64,000 nt of DNA, taken from the NCBI RefSeq assembly GCF_035987325.1, contig NZ_CP108488.1, forward strand, positions 3,410,001-3,474,000, read 5' to 3'. Positions 18,308 through 26,859 of this stretch are shown here, piece after piece (position 1 is the first letter of the stretch; each line of letters opens with the position of its first letter). The position numbers and the translations under genes are program-made. The notes below the pieces were generated by a model. It was not told where the DNA came from and made no database searches. It was given only the letters and a program-made list of their open reading frames with translations. The stretch comes from Streptomyces sp. NBC_01244 (GTDB lineage: Bacteria > Actinomycetota > Actinomycetes > Streptomycetales > Streptomycetaceae).

Positions 18308-19723
18308 ATGAGCCAGACGACCGCCGCTCCCCGCGAACAGGACGCGCCGCCCGCCGGCGACGCCGGATCCCCTCTCGGCAACGGCCTCAAGCAGCGCCAC
18401 CTCTCGATGATCGCCCTCGGCGGGGTCATCGGCGCGGGCCTCTTCGTCGGCTCCGGCGCCGGCATCGCGGCCGCCGGTCCCTCGATCGTCCTCGCGTACG
18501 CCGCTTCCGGGCTGCTCGTGATGTTCGTGATGCGGATGCTCGGCGAGATGTCCGCCGCGAACCCCTCCTCCGGCTCCTTCTCGGTGCACGCCGAGCGGGC
18601 CATCGGCCCGTGGGCCGGCTTCACCGCCGGCTGGATGTTCTGGACCCTGCTGTGCGTGGGCGTGGCCATCGAGGCCATCGGCGCGGCACACATCATGACG
18701 GGCTGGTTCCCGGGCACCCCCTCGTGGATGTGGGTGCTGGTGTTCATGGCGATGTTCTGCGGCTCCAACCTGGCCGCCGTCTCCAACTTCGGCGAGTTCG
18801 AGTTCTGGTTCGCCGCCCTGAAGATCGGCGCGATCGGCCTCTTCCTGGGCCTGGGCGTGCTGGCGGTCCTGGGCGTGCTGCCCGGCACCGACTCCCCCGG
18901 CACCGCCAACCTGCTGCACGACGGCGGCTTCCTGCCCAACGGCGTGGACGGACTGCTGGTCGGCCTGCTCGCCTCCGTGGTCGCGTACGGCGGCCTGGAG
19001 ACGGTGACCATCGCGGCCGCCGAGTCCGACAACCCGGTCCGGGGCGTCGCCAAGGCCGTGAAGACCACCATGTGGCGGATCGCCATCGTCTACGTCGGCT
19101 CGATGCTGGTCATCGTCACGCTGCTGCCGTGGAACGACCCGGCGGTCACCACCGCGGGCCCGTACGCGGCCACCCTGGACCACCTGGGCATCCCGCACGC
19201 CGGGCAGGTCATGAACGTGGTCATCCTGATCGCCCTGCTGTCCGCGATGAACGCGAACATCTACGGCTCCTCCCGCATGGCCTACTCCCTGGTCTCCCGC
19301 GGCCAGGGCCCCAAGGCGCTGGGCAAGCTCTCCGGCCGGGTGCCGCGCCGGGCGGTGCTGGCCTCCTCCGGCTTCGGCTTCGTCACCGTGCTGCTGTCCT
19401 ACTGGTACCCGGACACCCTCTTCGCCTGGCTGCTGAACATGGTCGGCGGCGTCATCCTCGTCGTCTGGGGCTTCATCGCCGTCTCGCAGTTCGTGCTGCG
19501 CCGCCGCCTGGAGCGCGAGGCCCCCGGGAAGCTGGTCGTGAAGATGTGGGGCTTCCCCTATCTGACCTGGGTCGCACTGGCCGGACTCGCCGGGGTCCTG
19601 GTCCTGATGGCCATGGGCGACGACACCCGGGTCCAGCTCGTCTTCACCGGCGGCCTGACCGTGGCGCTGGCCGCCGCCGGTTACGTCATCCAGCGCCGGA
19701 CGGCGGTGCGCGAAGCCGCGTAA
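18308..19723 (+). CDS. Amino-acid permease of the APC superfamily (copy 3 of 3)
   Basis: A 471-aa paralogue of the two preceding permeases. It shares the GGVIGAGLFVGSGAGI opening and the YGGLETVTIAAAESDNPVRGV loop, with about 12 membrane segments. The segment around the third membrane span (TAGWMFWTLLCVGVAIEAIGA) differs from copies 1 and 2, which read LYWFF/LYWFL there, so substrate range may differ. It is preceded by a perfect palindrome shared with the divergent SDR gene and followed by a long hairpin. Confidence 0.87.
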   Translation: MSQTTAAPREQDAPPAGDAGSPLGNGLKQRHLSMIALGGVIGAGLFVGSGAGIAAAGPSIVLAYAASGLLVMFVMRMLGEMSAANPSSGSFSVHAERAIGPWAGFTAGWMFWTLLCVGVAIEAIGAAHIMTGWFPGTPSWMWVLVFMAMFCGSNLAAVSNFGEFEFWFAALKIGAIGLFLGLGVLAVLGVLPGTDSPGTANLLHDGGFLPNGVDGLLVGLLASVVAYGGLETVTIAAAESDNPVRGVAKAVKTTMWRIAIVYVGSMLVIVTLLPWNDPAVTTAGPYAATLDHLGIPHAGQVMNVVILIALLSAMNANIYGSSRMAYSLVSRGQGPKALGKLSGRVPRRAVLASSGFGFVTVLLSYWYPDTLFAWLLNMVGGVILVVWGFIAVSQFVLRRRLEREAPGKLVVKMWGFPYLTWVALAGLAGVLVLMAMGDDTRVQLVFTGGLTVALAAAGYVIQRRTAVREAA

Positions 19724-19743
19724 CACCCGCCGGACCAGCGCCC

Positions 19744-19783
19744 CGAAGGCCGGACTCATGCGATCGCATGGGCCCGGCCTTCG
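19744..19783 (+). terminator. Terminator after permease 3
   Basis: Arms CGAAGGCCGG and CCGGCCTTCG enclose an inner palindrome CATGCGATCGCATG. The structure lies about 20 bp after the permease stop and ahead of the sodF promoter region. Confidence 0.75.
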
Positions 19784-19853
19784 GCGTTCCGGAGGTCCCG
19801 ACAAGTGAGGTGACCCTTATGGGAAGCCTGGAATAGATACTGCTAGCGTGCAG

Positions 19854-19870
19854 TTGCGCATTAATTGCAA
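19854..19870 (+). promoter_or_regulatory. Nur-box-like operator of sodF
   Basis: The sequence TTGCGC-ATTAA-TTGCAA matches the recalled Nur box pattern tGCaa-N5-ttGCAA. In Streptomyces coelicolor the Fur-family regulator Nur uses nickel to repress the iron-SOD gene. A possible promoter (GTGACC at 19810, TAGATA at 19834, 18-bp spacer) would place the start of transcription near the box, fitting repression. The call is by eye. Confidence 0.65.
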
Positions 19871-19906
19871 TAGCAGTTGGCACGCTGAGGGGACCGGATA
19901 ACACGC

Positions 19907-20563
19907 ATGGCCATCTACACGCTTCCTGAGCTTCCGTACGACTACGCGGCGCTCGAGCCGGTGATCAATCCGCAGATCATCGAGCTGCACCACGACAAGC
20001 ACCACGCCGCCTATGTCACGGGCGCCAACAACACGCTGGAGCAGTTGGAGGAGGCGCGCGACAAGGAGAACTGGGGCGCGCTCAACGGCCTGGAGAAGAA
20101 CCTGGCCTTCCACCTCTCCGGCCACATCCTGCACAGCATCTACTGGCACAACATGGCCAGCCCGAAGACCGGCGAGGGCGGCGGCGAGCCCACCGCGGCC
20201 GACGGCCTGGGCGACCTGACGGACGCGATCACCGAATCCTTCGGCTCCTTCGCGAAGTTCAAGAAGCAGCTGACCTTCGCCGCCTCCGCGACGCAGGGCT
20301 CCGGCTGGGGCGTTCTGGCGTACGAGCCGGTCAGTGGCCGCCTCGTCGTCGAGCAGGTCTACGACCACCAGGGCAACGTGGGCATCGCGAGCACCCCGGT
20401 CCTGGTCTTCGACGCCTGGGAGCACGCCTTCTACCTTCAGTACAAGAACCAGAAGGTGGACTTCATCGAGGCGATGTGGAACGTCGTCAACTGGCAGGAC
20501 GTGGCCAAGCGCTACGCCGACGCCAAGGCGAACACCCCGCTGCTGATCCCCGCCAAGGGCTGA
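19907..20563 (+). CDS. sodF: Iron-type superoxide dismutase
   Basis: A 218-aa cytoplasmic Fe/Mn-family superoxide dismutase converting superoxide to peroxide and oxygen. Metal-ligand regions are intact: [11 protein letters not shown] near the N-terminus, [12 protein letters not shown], and [13 protein letters not shown] near the C-terminus. WGVLAYEP is also typical. Streptomyces pair a nickel SOD with an iron(-zinc) SOD repressed by Nur in the presence of nickel; the Nur-like box upstream supports the sodF assignment. Confidence 0.93.
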   Translation: MAIYTLPELPYDYAALEPVINPQIIELHHDKHHAAYVTGANNTLEQLEEARDKENWGALNGLEKNLAFHLSGHILHSIYWHNMASPKTGEGGGEPTAADGLGDLTDAITESFGSFAKFKKQLTFAASATQGSGWGVLAYEPVSGRLVVEQVYDHQGNVGIASTPVLVFDAWEHAFYLQYKNQKVDFIEAMWNVVNWQDVAKRYADAKANTPLLIPAKG

Positions 20564-20599
20564 TCAGCCCACCATCCCGTCCGCCTCGTGATCGTCTTC

Positions 20600-21316
20600 T
20601 CAACCTTCACGTGCGGGCGTGTCCACCAGAAGACCCCCGCGAGGACATGACTCGCGGGGGCCTTCTGCGTCTCCCGCGGCGGCCGCCTGGTCGACGAGTC
20701 CGTCCACCTCGCCGACCACCGTGAACTCCCGGGCCAGGCCTGTCTCATGGAGCCGCGCGAACGGGGTGAAGGGGACGCCGAACTCCGACTCCCCGCGGTC
20801 GAAGTTCCAGCTCTTGTGCACCTGGAACCGGTAGTCGCTCACCACGGAGCCGTCCTCGTGGACCCGTACCGTGCCGCTGATCCGGTACTGGGCCCCGCGT
20901 AGCGCCAGCCACCAGTCCGCGCTGCCTCCCTCGCGGGCGCGCCGGGTGATCAGCACCCCGCGCCAGCCGCTGTCCGCCGCGTACGCGCCGGGCTCGCCGA
21001 GCGCCCCCGCGTCCCGGCGCCACTCGGCCAGCCGGCGGTCCACGTCCTCCCGTACGGCGGGCACGGCGAGCAGCGCCCGCGCGTCGACCCGGTACGGGCG
21101 GCCCGTACCCCGGAGGTAGTGGCGCAGGGTGCCGGCGGCCTGGCGGACCCCGAGGGCCGTCCACAGCGGGGGCACCGCAACGCAGGCTGCCCGCAGCACC
21201 CGGTCTCGGGGGCGTGCGGGCAGGCTGGCGTGCGCGGCGTTGCCGTTCGGTATCGCGGGCTCCGCCCGGCCGCCGCTGCGGCCGAGCGGTTCCTCCCGTG
21301 TCGGGCTGATCCCCAT
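20600..21316 (-). CDS. Conserved-looking protein of unknown function
   Basis: A 238-aa protein with no family I recognise. After a Pro/Gly/Ala-rich start there is a hydrophobic stretch (RAACVAVPPLWTALGV, about 42-57), then a mixed alpha/beta region (RGVLITRRAREGGSADWWLALRGAQYRISGTVRVHEDGSVVSDYRFQVHKSWNF). Coding statistics look genuine. It is convergent with sodF. Its last codons run through the sodF terminator hairpin, so the true C-terminus may be functional only up to about residue 220. A start nearer residue 30 is possible. Confidence 0.6.
   Translation of the reverse strand: MGISPTREEPLGRSGGRAEPAIPNGNAAHASLPARPRDRVLRAACVAVPPLWTALGVRQAAGTLRHYLRGTGRPYRVDARALLAVPAVREDVDRRLAEWRRDAGALGEPGAYAADSGWRGVLITRRAREGGSADWWLALRGAQYRISGTVRVHEDGSVVSDYRFQVHKSWNFDRGESEFGVPFTPFARLHETGLAREFTVVGEVDGLVDQAAAAGDAEGPRESCPRGGLLVDTPAREG
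20627..20667 (+). terminator. sodF terminator inside the 3' end of the convergent gene
   Basis: CAGAAG and CCCCCGCGAG pair with CTCGCGGGGG and CTTCTG around a 7-nt loop, with one mismatch. The hairpin starts 64 bp after the sodF stop and is read through by the last codons of the minus-strand gene. Confidence 0.8.
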
Positions 21317-21366
21317 AGAGGGACGTTAAGGGAGGAACCGGGCACCTGCTAGTCGAACTGGTCGAG

Positions 21367-22014
21367 CTAGTCGAAGATCGGGCCCTGCGTGCGGGTGCGC
21401 TTGATCTCGTAGAAGCCCGGGGTGGAGGCGACGAGCAGGGTGCCGTCCCAGAGCCGGGCCGCGGCCTCGCCGCGCGGGGCGGGGGTGACGACCGGGCCGA
21501 AGAAGGCGACCTCCGCGCCGTCGGCGCCGGGCACCGAGATGACCGGGGTGCCGACCTCCTGGCCGACCCGGTTGATGCCGTCGTTGTGGGAGTCGCGCAG
21601 GACCTCGTCGTACTCGTCGGAGTCCGCGTAGTGGATCAGTTCGGCGGGCAGGCCCACCTCGTTCAGGGCGTCGGCGATCGCCTCGCGGGTCGGGCCCTGG
21701 TCCTCGTTGTGGAAGCGGGTGCCGAGGGCGGTGTAGAGCTTGCCGGTGATCTCGTCGCCGAACTTCTGCTGGGCGGCGACGACCACGCGCACGGGGGCCC
21801 AGCCCTTGGGGCCGAGCAGTTCGCGGTAGCGCTCGGGCAGTTCGTCGAGCTTGTTCTCGTTCAGGACCGCGAGGCTCATCACGTGCCAGCGGACCTCCAC
21901 GTCACGGACCTTCTCGACCTCCAGCATCCAGCGGGACGTCATCCAGGCCCAGGGGCAGAGCGGGTCGAACCAGAAGTCGACAGCGGTCTTCTCGCGCACC
22001 TGGGTGTCAGCCAT
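21367..22014 (-). CDS. DsbA-fold protein related to mycothiol-dependent nitroreductase Rv2466c, CPWA variant
   Basis: A 215-aa thioredoxin/DsbA-fold protein. It aligns by memory with Mycobacterium tuberculosis Rv2466c over its length: DFWFDPLCPW, HVMSLAVLNEN, VGTPVISV and FFGPV are shared blocks. Rv2466c is a mycothiol-dependent reductase with a CPWC active site. Here the site is CPWA: Cys20 remains, but the resolving Cys is Ala23, so a monothiol mechanism is implied. The ATG at 22014 follows GAGGAG. It is divergent from pepN, separated by 110 bp. Confidence 0.87.
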   Translation of the reverse strand: MADTQVREKTAVDFWFDPLCPWAWMTSRWMLEVEKVRDVEVRWHVMSLAVLNENKLDELPERYRELLGPKGWAPVRVVVAAQQKFGDEITGKLYTALGTRFHNEDQGPTREAIADALNEVGLPAELIHYADSDEYDEVLRDSHNDGINRVGQEVGTPVISVPGADGAEVAFFGPVVTPAPRGEAAARLWDGTLLVASTPGFYEIKRTRTQGPIFD

Positions 22015-22124
22015 GTCTCTCCTCAGATCGGAACGTTCCTCCCTGCCCAACCGCTCCGACCGCACACGCATTCCCCCGTGGGAGGATTCGGTCAGGTATC
22101 GCGATCACGCACGAAGGAGTGCAC

Positions 22125-24680
22125 GTGCCCGGAGAGAATCTGTCCCGTGACGAGGCCCGCGAGCGGGCCGAGCTGCTGTCCGTCGACGGGTACGAGGTGG
22201 TCCTCGACTTGAGGTCCGCGGTGGACGAGGCCGAACCGGCCGACGGACCCAGGACCTTCCGCTCGGTGACCACCGTCCGCTTCCGCGCCGCCGCTCCGGG
22301 AGCCTCGAGCTTCGCGGACCTCATCGCGCCCAAGGTGAACGCCGTGACCCTCAACGGGCGCGCGCTGGACCCGGCCGTCGTCTTCGACGGCGCGCGGATC
22401 GCCCTGGACCGGCTGGCCTCCGAGAACGTGCTCGTGGTCGACGCCGACTGCGCGTACAGCCGGACCGGCGAGGGCATGCACCGCTTCGTGGACCCAGAGG
22501 ACGGCGAGGTCTACCTCTACACCCAGTACGAGCCGGCCGACGCCCGGCGGGTGTACGCGAACTTCGAGCAGCCCGACCTCAAGGCCCCGTACCGCTTCGA
22601 GGTGACCGCGCCCGAGGGCTGGCAGGTCTGGAGCAACGGCGCCCTGGAGTCCCTCGAGGGGCAGACCCGGCGCTTCGCCGAGACCGCGCCGATCTCCACG
22701 TACATCACCTGCGTGGTCGCGGGGCCGTACCACTACGTCACGGACTCCTACACGCGCGGGGACCTGACGATCCCGCTCGGCGCGATCTGCCGCAAGGGGC
22801 TGGCGAAGCACTTCGACGCGGACGAGGTGTTCCTCGTCACGAAGCAGGGCTTCGACCTCTTCCACGAGATCTTCGACTACCCGTACCCCTTCGGGAAGTA
22901 CGACCAGGCCTTCGTGCCGGAGTACAACCTGGGCGCCATGGAGAACCCGGGGATGGTGACCTTCCGGGAGGAGTACATCTTCCGCGGGAAGGTCACGCAG
23001 GCCTCGTACGAGCGGCGCGCGAACACGATCCTGCACGAGATGGCGCACATGTGGTTCGGCGACCTGGTCACCATGAAGTGGTGGGACGACCTGTGGCTGA
23101 AGGAGTCCTTCGCGGACTTCATGGGCTCCTTCGCGCTGGTCGAGGCCACCCGCTTCGACCAGGCGTGGGTCACCTTCGCCAACAGCCGCAAGGCGTGGGC
23201 CTACCGGGCCGACCAGCTGCCGTCCACGCATCCGATCACGGCCGACATCCGTGACCTGGAGGACGCGAAGCTGAACTTCGACGGCATCACCTACGCCAAG
23301 GGCGCGGCGGTGCTCAAGCAGCTCGTGGCGTACGTGGGCCGGGACGCCTTCCTCGAGGGCGCGCGGCGCTACTTCAAGGCGAACGCCTACGGGAACACCA
23401 CCCTGGACGATCTGCTGTCGGTGCTCGCGGAGGTCTCCGGGCGGGACATGGCCGAGTGGTCGCGGGCCTGGCTGCAGACGGCCGGCGTGAACGCGCTGAC
23501 CCCGGTGGTGACCTGCGACGCGGGCGGCCGGGTGACCGAGCTGGCGGTGGTCCAGGACGGCGACGAGCTGCGCCCGCACCGCGTCGCGGTGGGCCTGTAC
23601 CGGCTGGACCCGGACGGCGCACTGGTGCGCTACGCGCGGGCCGAGGCGGACGTCGCGGGGGCCCGCTCGGTCGTCACCGAACTGGCCGGGCAGGAGAAGC
23701 CGGCCCTCGTGCTCGTCAACGACGAGGACCTCACCTACTGCAAGATCCGCTTCGACGAGGCGTCGCTGGCCGCGCTGCGCTCGCACCTGGGCTCGGTGAC
23801 GGACCCGCTGAGCCGCGCGCTGTGCTGGTCGGCGCTGTGGAACCTGACGCGTGACGGGCTGATGCCGGCGCGGGACTTCGTCTCGCTCGTACTGGCCCAC
23901 GCGGGCCGGGAGACGGACGTCGGCGTTCTCCAGATGCTGCACGCGCAGGCACAGACCGCGGTCACCCACTACGCGGCGCCCGACTGGCGGGAGCAGGGCG
24001 GCAAGGTGCTGGCGGCCTGCGCCCTGCAGGAACTGCGCTTCGCGGAGCCGGGGTCGGAGCACCAGCTCACCTGGGCCCGCTTCTTCGCGGCGGGCGCGGC
24101 GACCGAGGGCGACTTCCAGCTGCTGCTGGGGCTGCTGGAGGGATCGGCGCGGATCGACGGGCTGGAGGTGGACCAGGAGCTGCGCTGGGACTTCCTGCTG
24201 CCGCTGGCCGCGCACGGGGCGATCGGCGAGGAGGTCATCGCGGCGGAACTGGCGCGGGACGACACGGCGTCGGGCAAGCGGCACCAGGTGCGGTGCCTGG
24301 CGGCGCGGCCGTCCGCGGCGGTCAAGGACCAGGCGTGGGCCGCGGTGGTGGAGTCGGACGCGCTGTCGAACGCGCTGGTCGAGGCGACGATCGCGGGGAT
24401 GCAGCGGTCTTCGCAGCGGGCCCTGCTCGCGCCGTACACCGGCCGCTACTTCGACGTCATCGAGCGGATCTGGGCCGACCGGTCGATCCAGATCGGCATG
24501 GATGTGGTGCGGGGCCTGTACCCGTCCCTCCAGGACTCCCAGGAGACCTTGTCCGCTACGGACGACTGGCTGTCGGCGCACGCTGATGCGGCTCCGGCGC
24601 TTCGGCGGCTGGTCCTGGAGTCCCGCGACGACTTGGCCCGCGCCCTTCGCGCCCAGGCCTGCGACACGGCAGCGGGCTAG
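22125..24680 (+). CDS. pepN: Aminopeptidase N, M1 family (copy 1)
   Basis: An 851-aa zinc metalloaminopeptidase releasing N-terminal amino acids from peptides. GAMEN (270-274) binds the substrate N-terminus. The zinc site HEMAH (304-308) with Glu327 follows at the standard 18-residue spacing. The C-terminal half is the helical ERAP1-like domain. The GTG at 22125 (VPGENLSRDEA) follows GAAGGAG and matches the start of the second copy (VPGTNLTREEA at 35068), so it is preferred over a GTG at 22119 overlapping that ribosome site. Confidence 0.95.
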   Translation: MPGENLSRDEARERAELLSVDGYEVVLDLRSAVDEAEPADGPRTFRSVTTVRFRAAAPGASSFADLIAPKVNAVTLNGRALDPAVVFDGARIALDRLASENVLVVDADCAYSRTGEGMHRFVDPEDGEVYLYTQYEPADARRVYANFEQPDLKAPYRFEVTAPEGWQVWSNGALESLEGQTRRFAETAPISTYITCVVAGPYHYVTDSYTRGDLTIPLGAICRKGLAKHFDADEVFLVTKQGFDLFHEIFDYPYPFGKYDQAFVPEYNLGAMENPGMVTFREEYIFRGKVTQASYERRANTILHEMAHMWFGDLVTMKWWDDLWLKESFADFMGSFALVEATRFDQAWVTFANSRKAWAYRADQLPSTHPITADIRDLEDAKLNFDGITYAKGAAVLKQLVAYVGRDAFLEGARRYFKANAYGNTTLDDLLSVLAEVSGRDMAEWSRAWLQTAGVNALTPVVTCDAGGRVTELAVVQDGDELRPHRVAVGLYRLDPDGALVRYARAEADVAGARSVVTELAGQEKPALVLVNDEDLTYCKIRFDEASLAALRSHLGSVTDPLSRALCWSALWNLTRDGLMPARDFVSLVLAHAGRETDVGVLQMLHAQAQTAVTHYAAPDWREQGGKVLAACALQELRFAEPGSEHQLTWARFFAAGAATEGDFQLLLGLLEGSARIDGLEVDQELRWDFLLPLAAHGAIGEEVIAAELARDDTASGKRHQVRCLAARPSAAVKDQAWAAVVESDALSNALVEATIAGMQRSSQRALLAPYTGRYFDVIERIWADRSIQIGMDVVRGLYPSLQDSQETLSATDDWLSAHADAAPALRRLVLESRDDLARALRAQACDTAAG

Positions 24681-24855
24681 CCCTGCGGGGCTGTCCCCTA
24701 CCCGCCCTTCCCCCGGGCTCCGCCCGGACCCGCGCCGCAAACGCCGGCGGGGCTGGATTTTTCAGCCCCGCCGGCGTTCAGGTGCGGGACGACGCCGGCC
24801 ACATCCAGCCCCGCCGGCGTTTGAGGCGCGGGTCCTGGGGCGGAGCGCCAGGAGG
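24681..24855. repeat. Dispersed palindromic element, including pepN terminator
   Basis: A member of the window's dispersed intergenic family. A 16-bp stem AACGCCGGCGGGGCTG / CAGCCCCGCCGGCGTT (24740-24778) with a T-rich 7-nt loop lies about 60 bp past the pepN stop and is a convincing terminator. It is followed by a second CAGCCCCGCCGGCGTTTG arm at about 24808 and a TGGGGCGGAGCGCCA block. The tract at 24689-24730 carries the CCTACCCGCCCTT and CCGGGCTCCGCCCGG signatures shared with copies near 9.0 and 47.6 kb. Confidence 0.75.
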
Positions 24856-24988
24856 CGGCGCCCAGCCTGCCCACCAGCGCAGCCCATCGGCAGTCGAACG
24901 TCCGTACTTTAGCCCCGTCTTGTCCCGATTTGCCGACGGATGTGTAACAGGGGTTAGCGAGGCCATGGCCTGAGGGAATCTCAGCGTC

Positions 24989-25948
24989 ATGAACCACAAC
25001 GCACCCCTCCCCCTCGCCCACCTCACCGACAACCGCCCCCGCGTGCTGTCGCTGACCCAGCTCCGCGAGCACGGGGTCACCGCCTCCGATGCCGCCGAGC
25101 GGTCCTGGCAGCAGATCCTGCCGGGGGTGTTCCTGCTCCACGCCGGTCCCGCGACCAGCGAGGAGCGGCTGCACGCGGCGCTCCTCTACGCGGGGCGCCG
25201 CGGCGACGAGGTCATGATCACGGGGCTGGCCGCCCTCGCGCTGTACCGGTTCTCCTCCGCCCCCGCCCTGCTCGGCCTCCCCCAGATCGACGTGCTCGTC
25301 CCGAACACCCGCCGGCTGCGCTCCGCCGGACAGGTCCGCATCGTCCGGACGCACACCCCGCCCCGGCCGGTGGAGGTCACCGGGCTGCCCGTGGCCCCCG
25401 TGGCCCGCGCCGTCGCCGACGCCGTCGCCCACCTCTCCGACGCCGGTACGGTCCGCCGCCTGCTCAGCGAAGCCGTCCGCGGCGGGCACTGCGAACCGGC
25501 CGCCGTGGTGCGGGAGCTGACGGTGGCCCGGCTGCTGAACCGCCCGCACGTGGTGGACGCCGTCGAATCGCTGCTCGCCGAGGGCCGGGCCATCGCCGAG
25601 GACCGGCTGTACCAGCTCGTACGCGGCTACGAGCTCCCCGAGCCCGTCTGGAACGTGGACCTGCGGCTGCCCGGCGGCCCGCACCTGGGCGGGGTCGACG
25701 CGTACTGGCCGGAGCAGGCCGTGGCCGTGGAGATCGACACCCGGGCCCCGCGGCAGGGGGAGGACGAGCAGTGGTCGGAGTCCGTCCGCAAGCGGGAGAC
25801 CCTGGAGCGGTGCGGAATCACCGTCCTGCACATCACCCCGCGCAAGCTCCGCGACTGGCCCGAGCAGCAGGCGGCGGTCGTACGGACCGCCCTGACGGCG
25901 TCCGCCGACCGCGAGCCCGCCGCCTACGTCGTCGTCCTGCCCAGGTGA
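24989..25948 (+). CDS. AbiEi-like N-terminal region fused to a DUF559/PD-(D/E)XK-like domain
   Basis: A 319-aa protein. The N-terminal part (LSLTQLREHGVTASDAAE..., GVFLLHAGPATSEERLHAALLY) resembles the winged-helix region of AbiEi-type proteins. The C-terminal part (GGVDAYWPEQAVAVEID..., RKRETLERCGITVLHITPRKL) has the Asp...Glu-x-Asp and strand pattern of DUF559 domains, which share the PD-(D/E)XK or Vsr endonuclease fold. Such fusions are common, usually solitary, in Actinobacteria, and their function is not established. No AbiEii-type toxin gene is adjacent. It overlaps the convergent PNPOx-like gene by 25 bp. Confidence 0.7.
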   Translation: MNHNAPLPLAHLTDNRPRVLSLTQLREHGVTASDAAERSWQQILPGVFLLHAGPATSEERLHAALLYAGRRGDEVMITGLAALALYRFSSAPALLGLPQIDVLVPNTRRLRSAGQVRIVRTHTPPRPVEVTGLPVAPVARAVADAVAHLSDAGTVRRLLSEAVRGGHCEPAAVVRELTVARLLNRPHVVDAVESLLAEGRAIAEDRLYQLVRGYELPEPVWNVDLRLPGGPHLGGVDAYWPEQAVAVEIDTRAPRQGEDEQWSESVRKRETLERCGITVLHITPRKLRDWPEQQAAVVRTALTASADREPAAYVVVLPR

Positions 25949-26859
25949 GGGCCCTGCCGCGCAGGCTGCCAAGGCGGCGCGGGCAGCGCCGGATTGGCCG
26001 GCGAGTACTCCGGGGCGCTCCACCGAAGCCGCCCCGGGTGCACGCTCTCCACCACCGACTCGATCCGGAAGCGGACCCGCCGCTCCCCGCCCGCCCCGAA
26101 CTCGGGCTCCGCCCGCCCGCTCAGCTGGAGCAGCGCCCCGCTCTCCCAGTCCGGGAACAGCAGCCCCGCCCGCGGGTCCGCCAGCAGGTTCCCCAGCGTC
26201 AGGAACATCGCGTTGCCCGCGTAGTCCGGCCAGGCCAGTTCGGCCGGGGACAGCACCTCGACGAAGCCCGGCATTCCGCCCCGGTGGCTCGCGTCCGCCC
26301 CGTCCGCCCCCGCGGAGGTGGCGACGAAGAAGGTGTCGGCGGCGCGGACGGCCCGTTCCTGGTCGGGGGTGAGCGCGTCCCCGCGCCGCACGACACCGGC
26401 TCCTTCGGCGACGAGCTGGACAGGCTGCCGCTTCTGGAGGTACTTGGGGCAGTTGGCGAAGACCCGTTCGGCCGCCAGCGCGAACCCGCCGGGGGTCACC
26501 TCCAGGGTTCCGCCCAACCGCATCCGGCGCCGGGTGCGCGGGTCGAGGGAGATGGTCCCGACCCGGGTGCCGGCGGTGGCCAGCGCCTCGGCGAGCGGAT
26601 CGCCCTCGGGGATCCCCCCTTTGACCGCGATCCGGTCCGGCCCGGTGGCCCGTACGAAGCCGGGGGCGCCGGTCAGCAGTGAGGCCCAGAGCATGCCTCC
26701 GGGATCGGCCGCGCCGACGACCAGGTGCGGCTGCAGCCCCAGGAAGGCCGCGGCCACGTCCTTGATGTGCGGGGTGACGGACCGGCCGACGTGCACGGCG
26801 TGCTCCCGGACGCCGACCCGTTCCTGGACGGCCAGCGAGCCCCAGTGGTACCCGGACAT
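25924..26859 (-). CDS. Pyridoxamine 5'-phosphate oxidase-like flavin-binding protein
   Basis: A 311-aa protein built from two split-barrel halves. The C-terminal half contains ADTFFVATSA...ASHRGGMPGFVEVL and YAGNAMFLTLGNLLADPRAGLLFPDWE, blocks typical of PNPOx-like FMN proteins. The N-terminal half retains a weaker version (LLTGAPGFVRA). Family members bind FMN, F420 or haem; no substrate can be named. Its ATG overlaps the stop of the VOC gene by one base (TAATG), so the two are coupled. Confidence 0.78.
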   Translation of the reverse strand: MSGYHWGSLAVQERVGVREHAVHVGRSVTPHIKDVAAAFLGLQPHLVVGAADPGGMLWASLLTGAPGFVRATGPDRIAVKGGIPEGDPLAEALATAGTRVGTISLDPRTRRRMRLGGTLEVTPGGFALAAERVFANCPKYLQKRQPVQLVAEGAGVVRRGDALTPDQERAVRAADTFFVATSAGADGADASHRGGMPGFVEVLSPAELAWPDYAGNAMFLTLGNLLADPRAGLLFPDWESGALLQLSGRAEPEFGAGGERRVRFRIESVVESVHPGRLRWSAPEYSPANPALPAPPWQPARQGPHLGRTTT

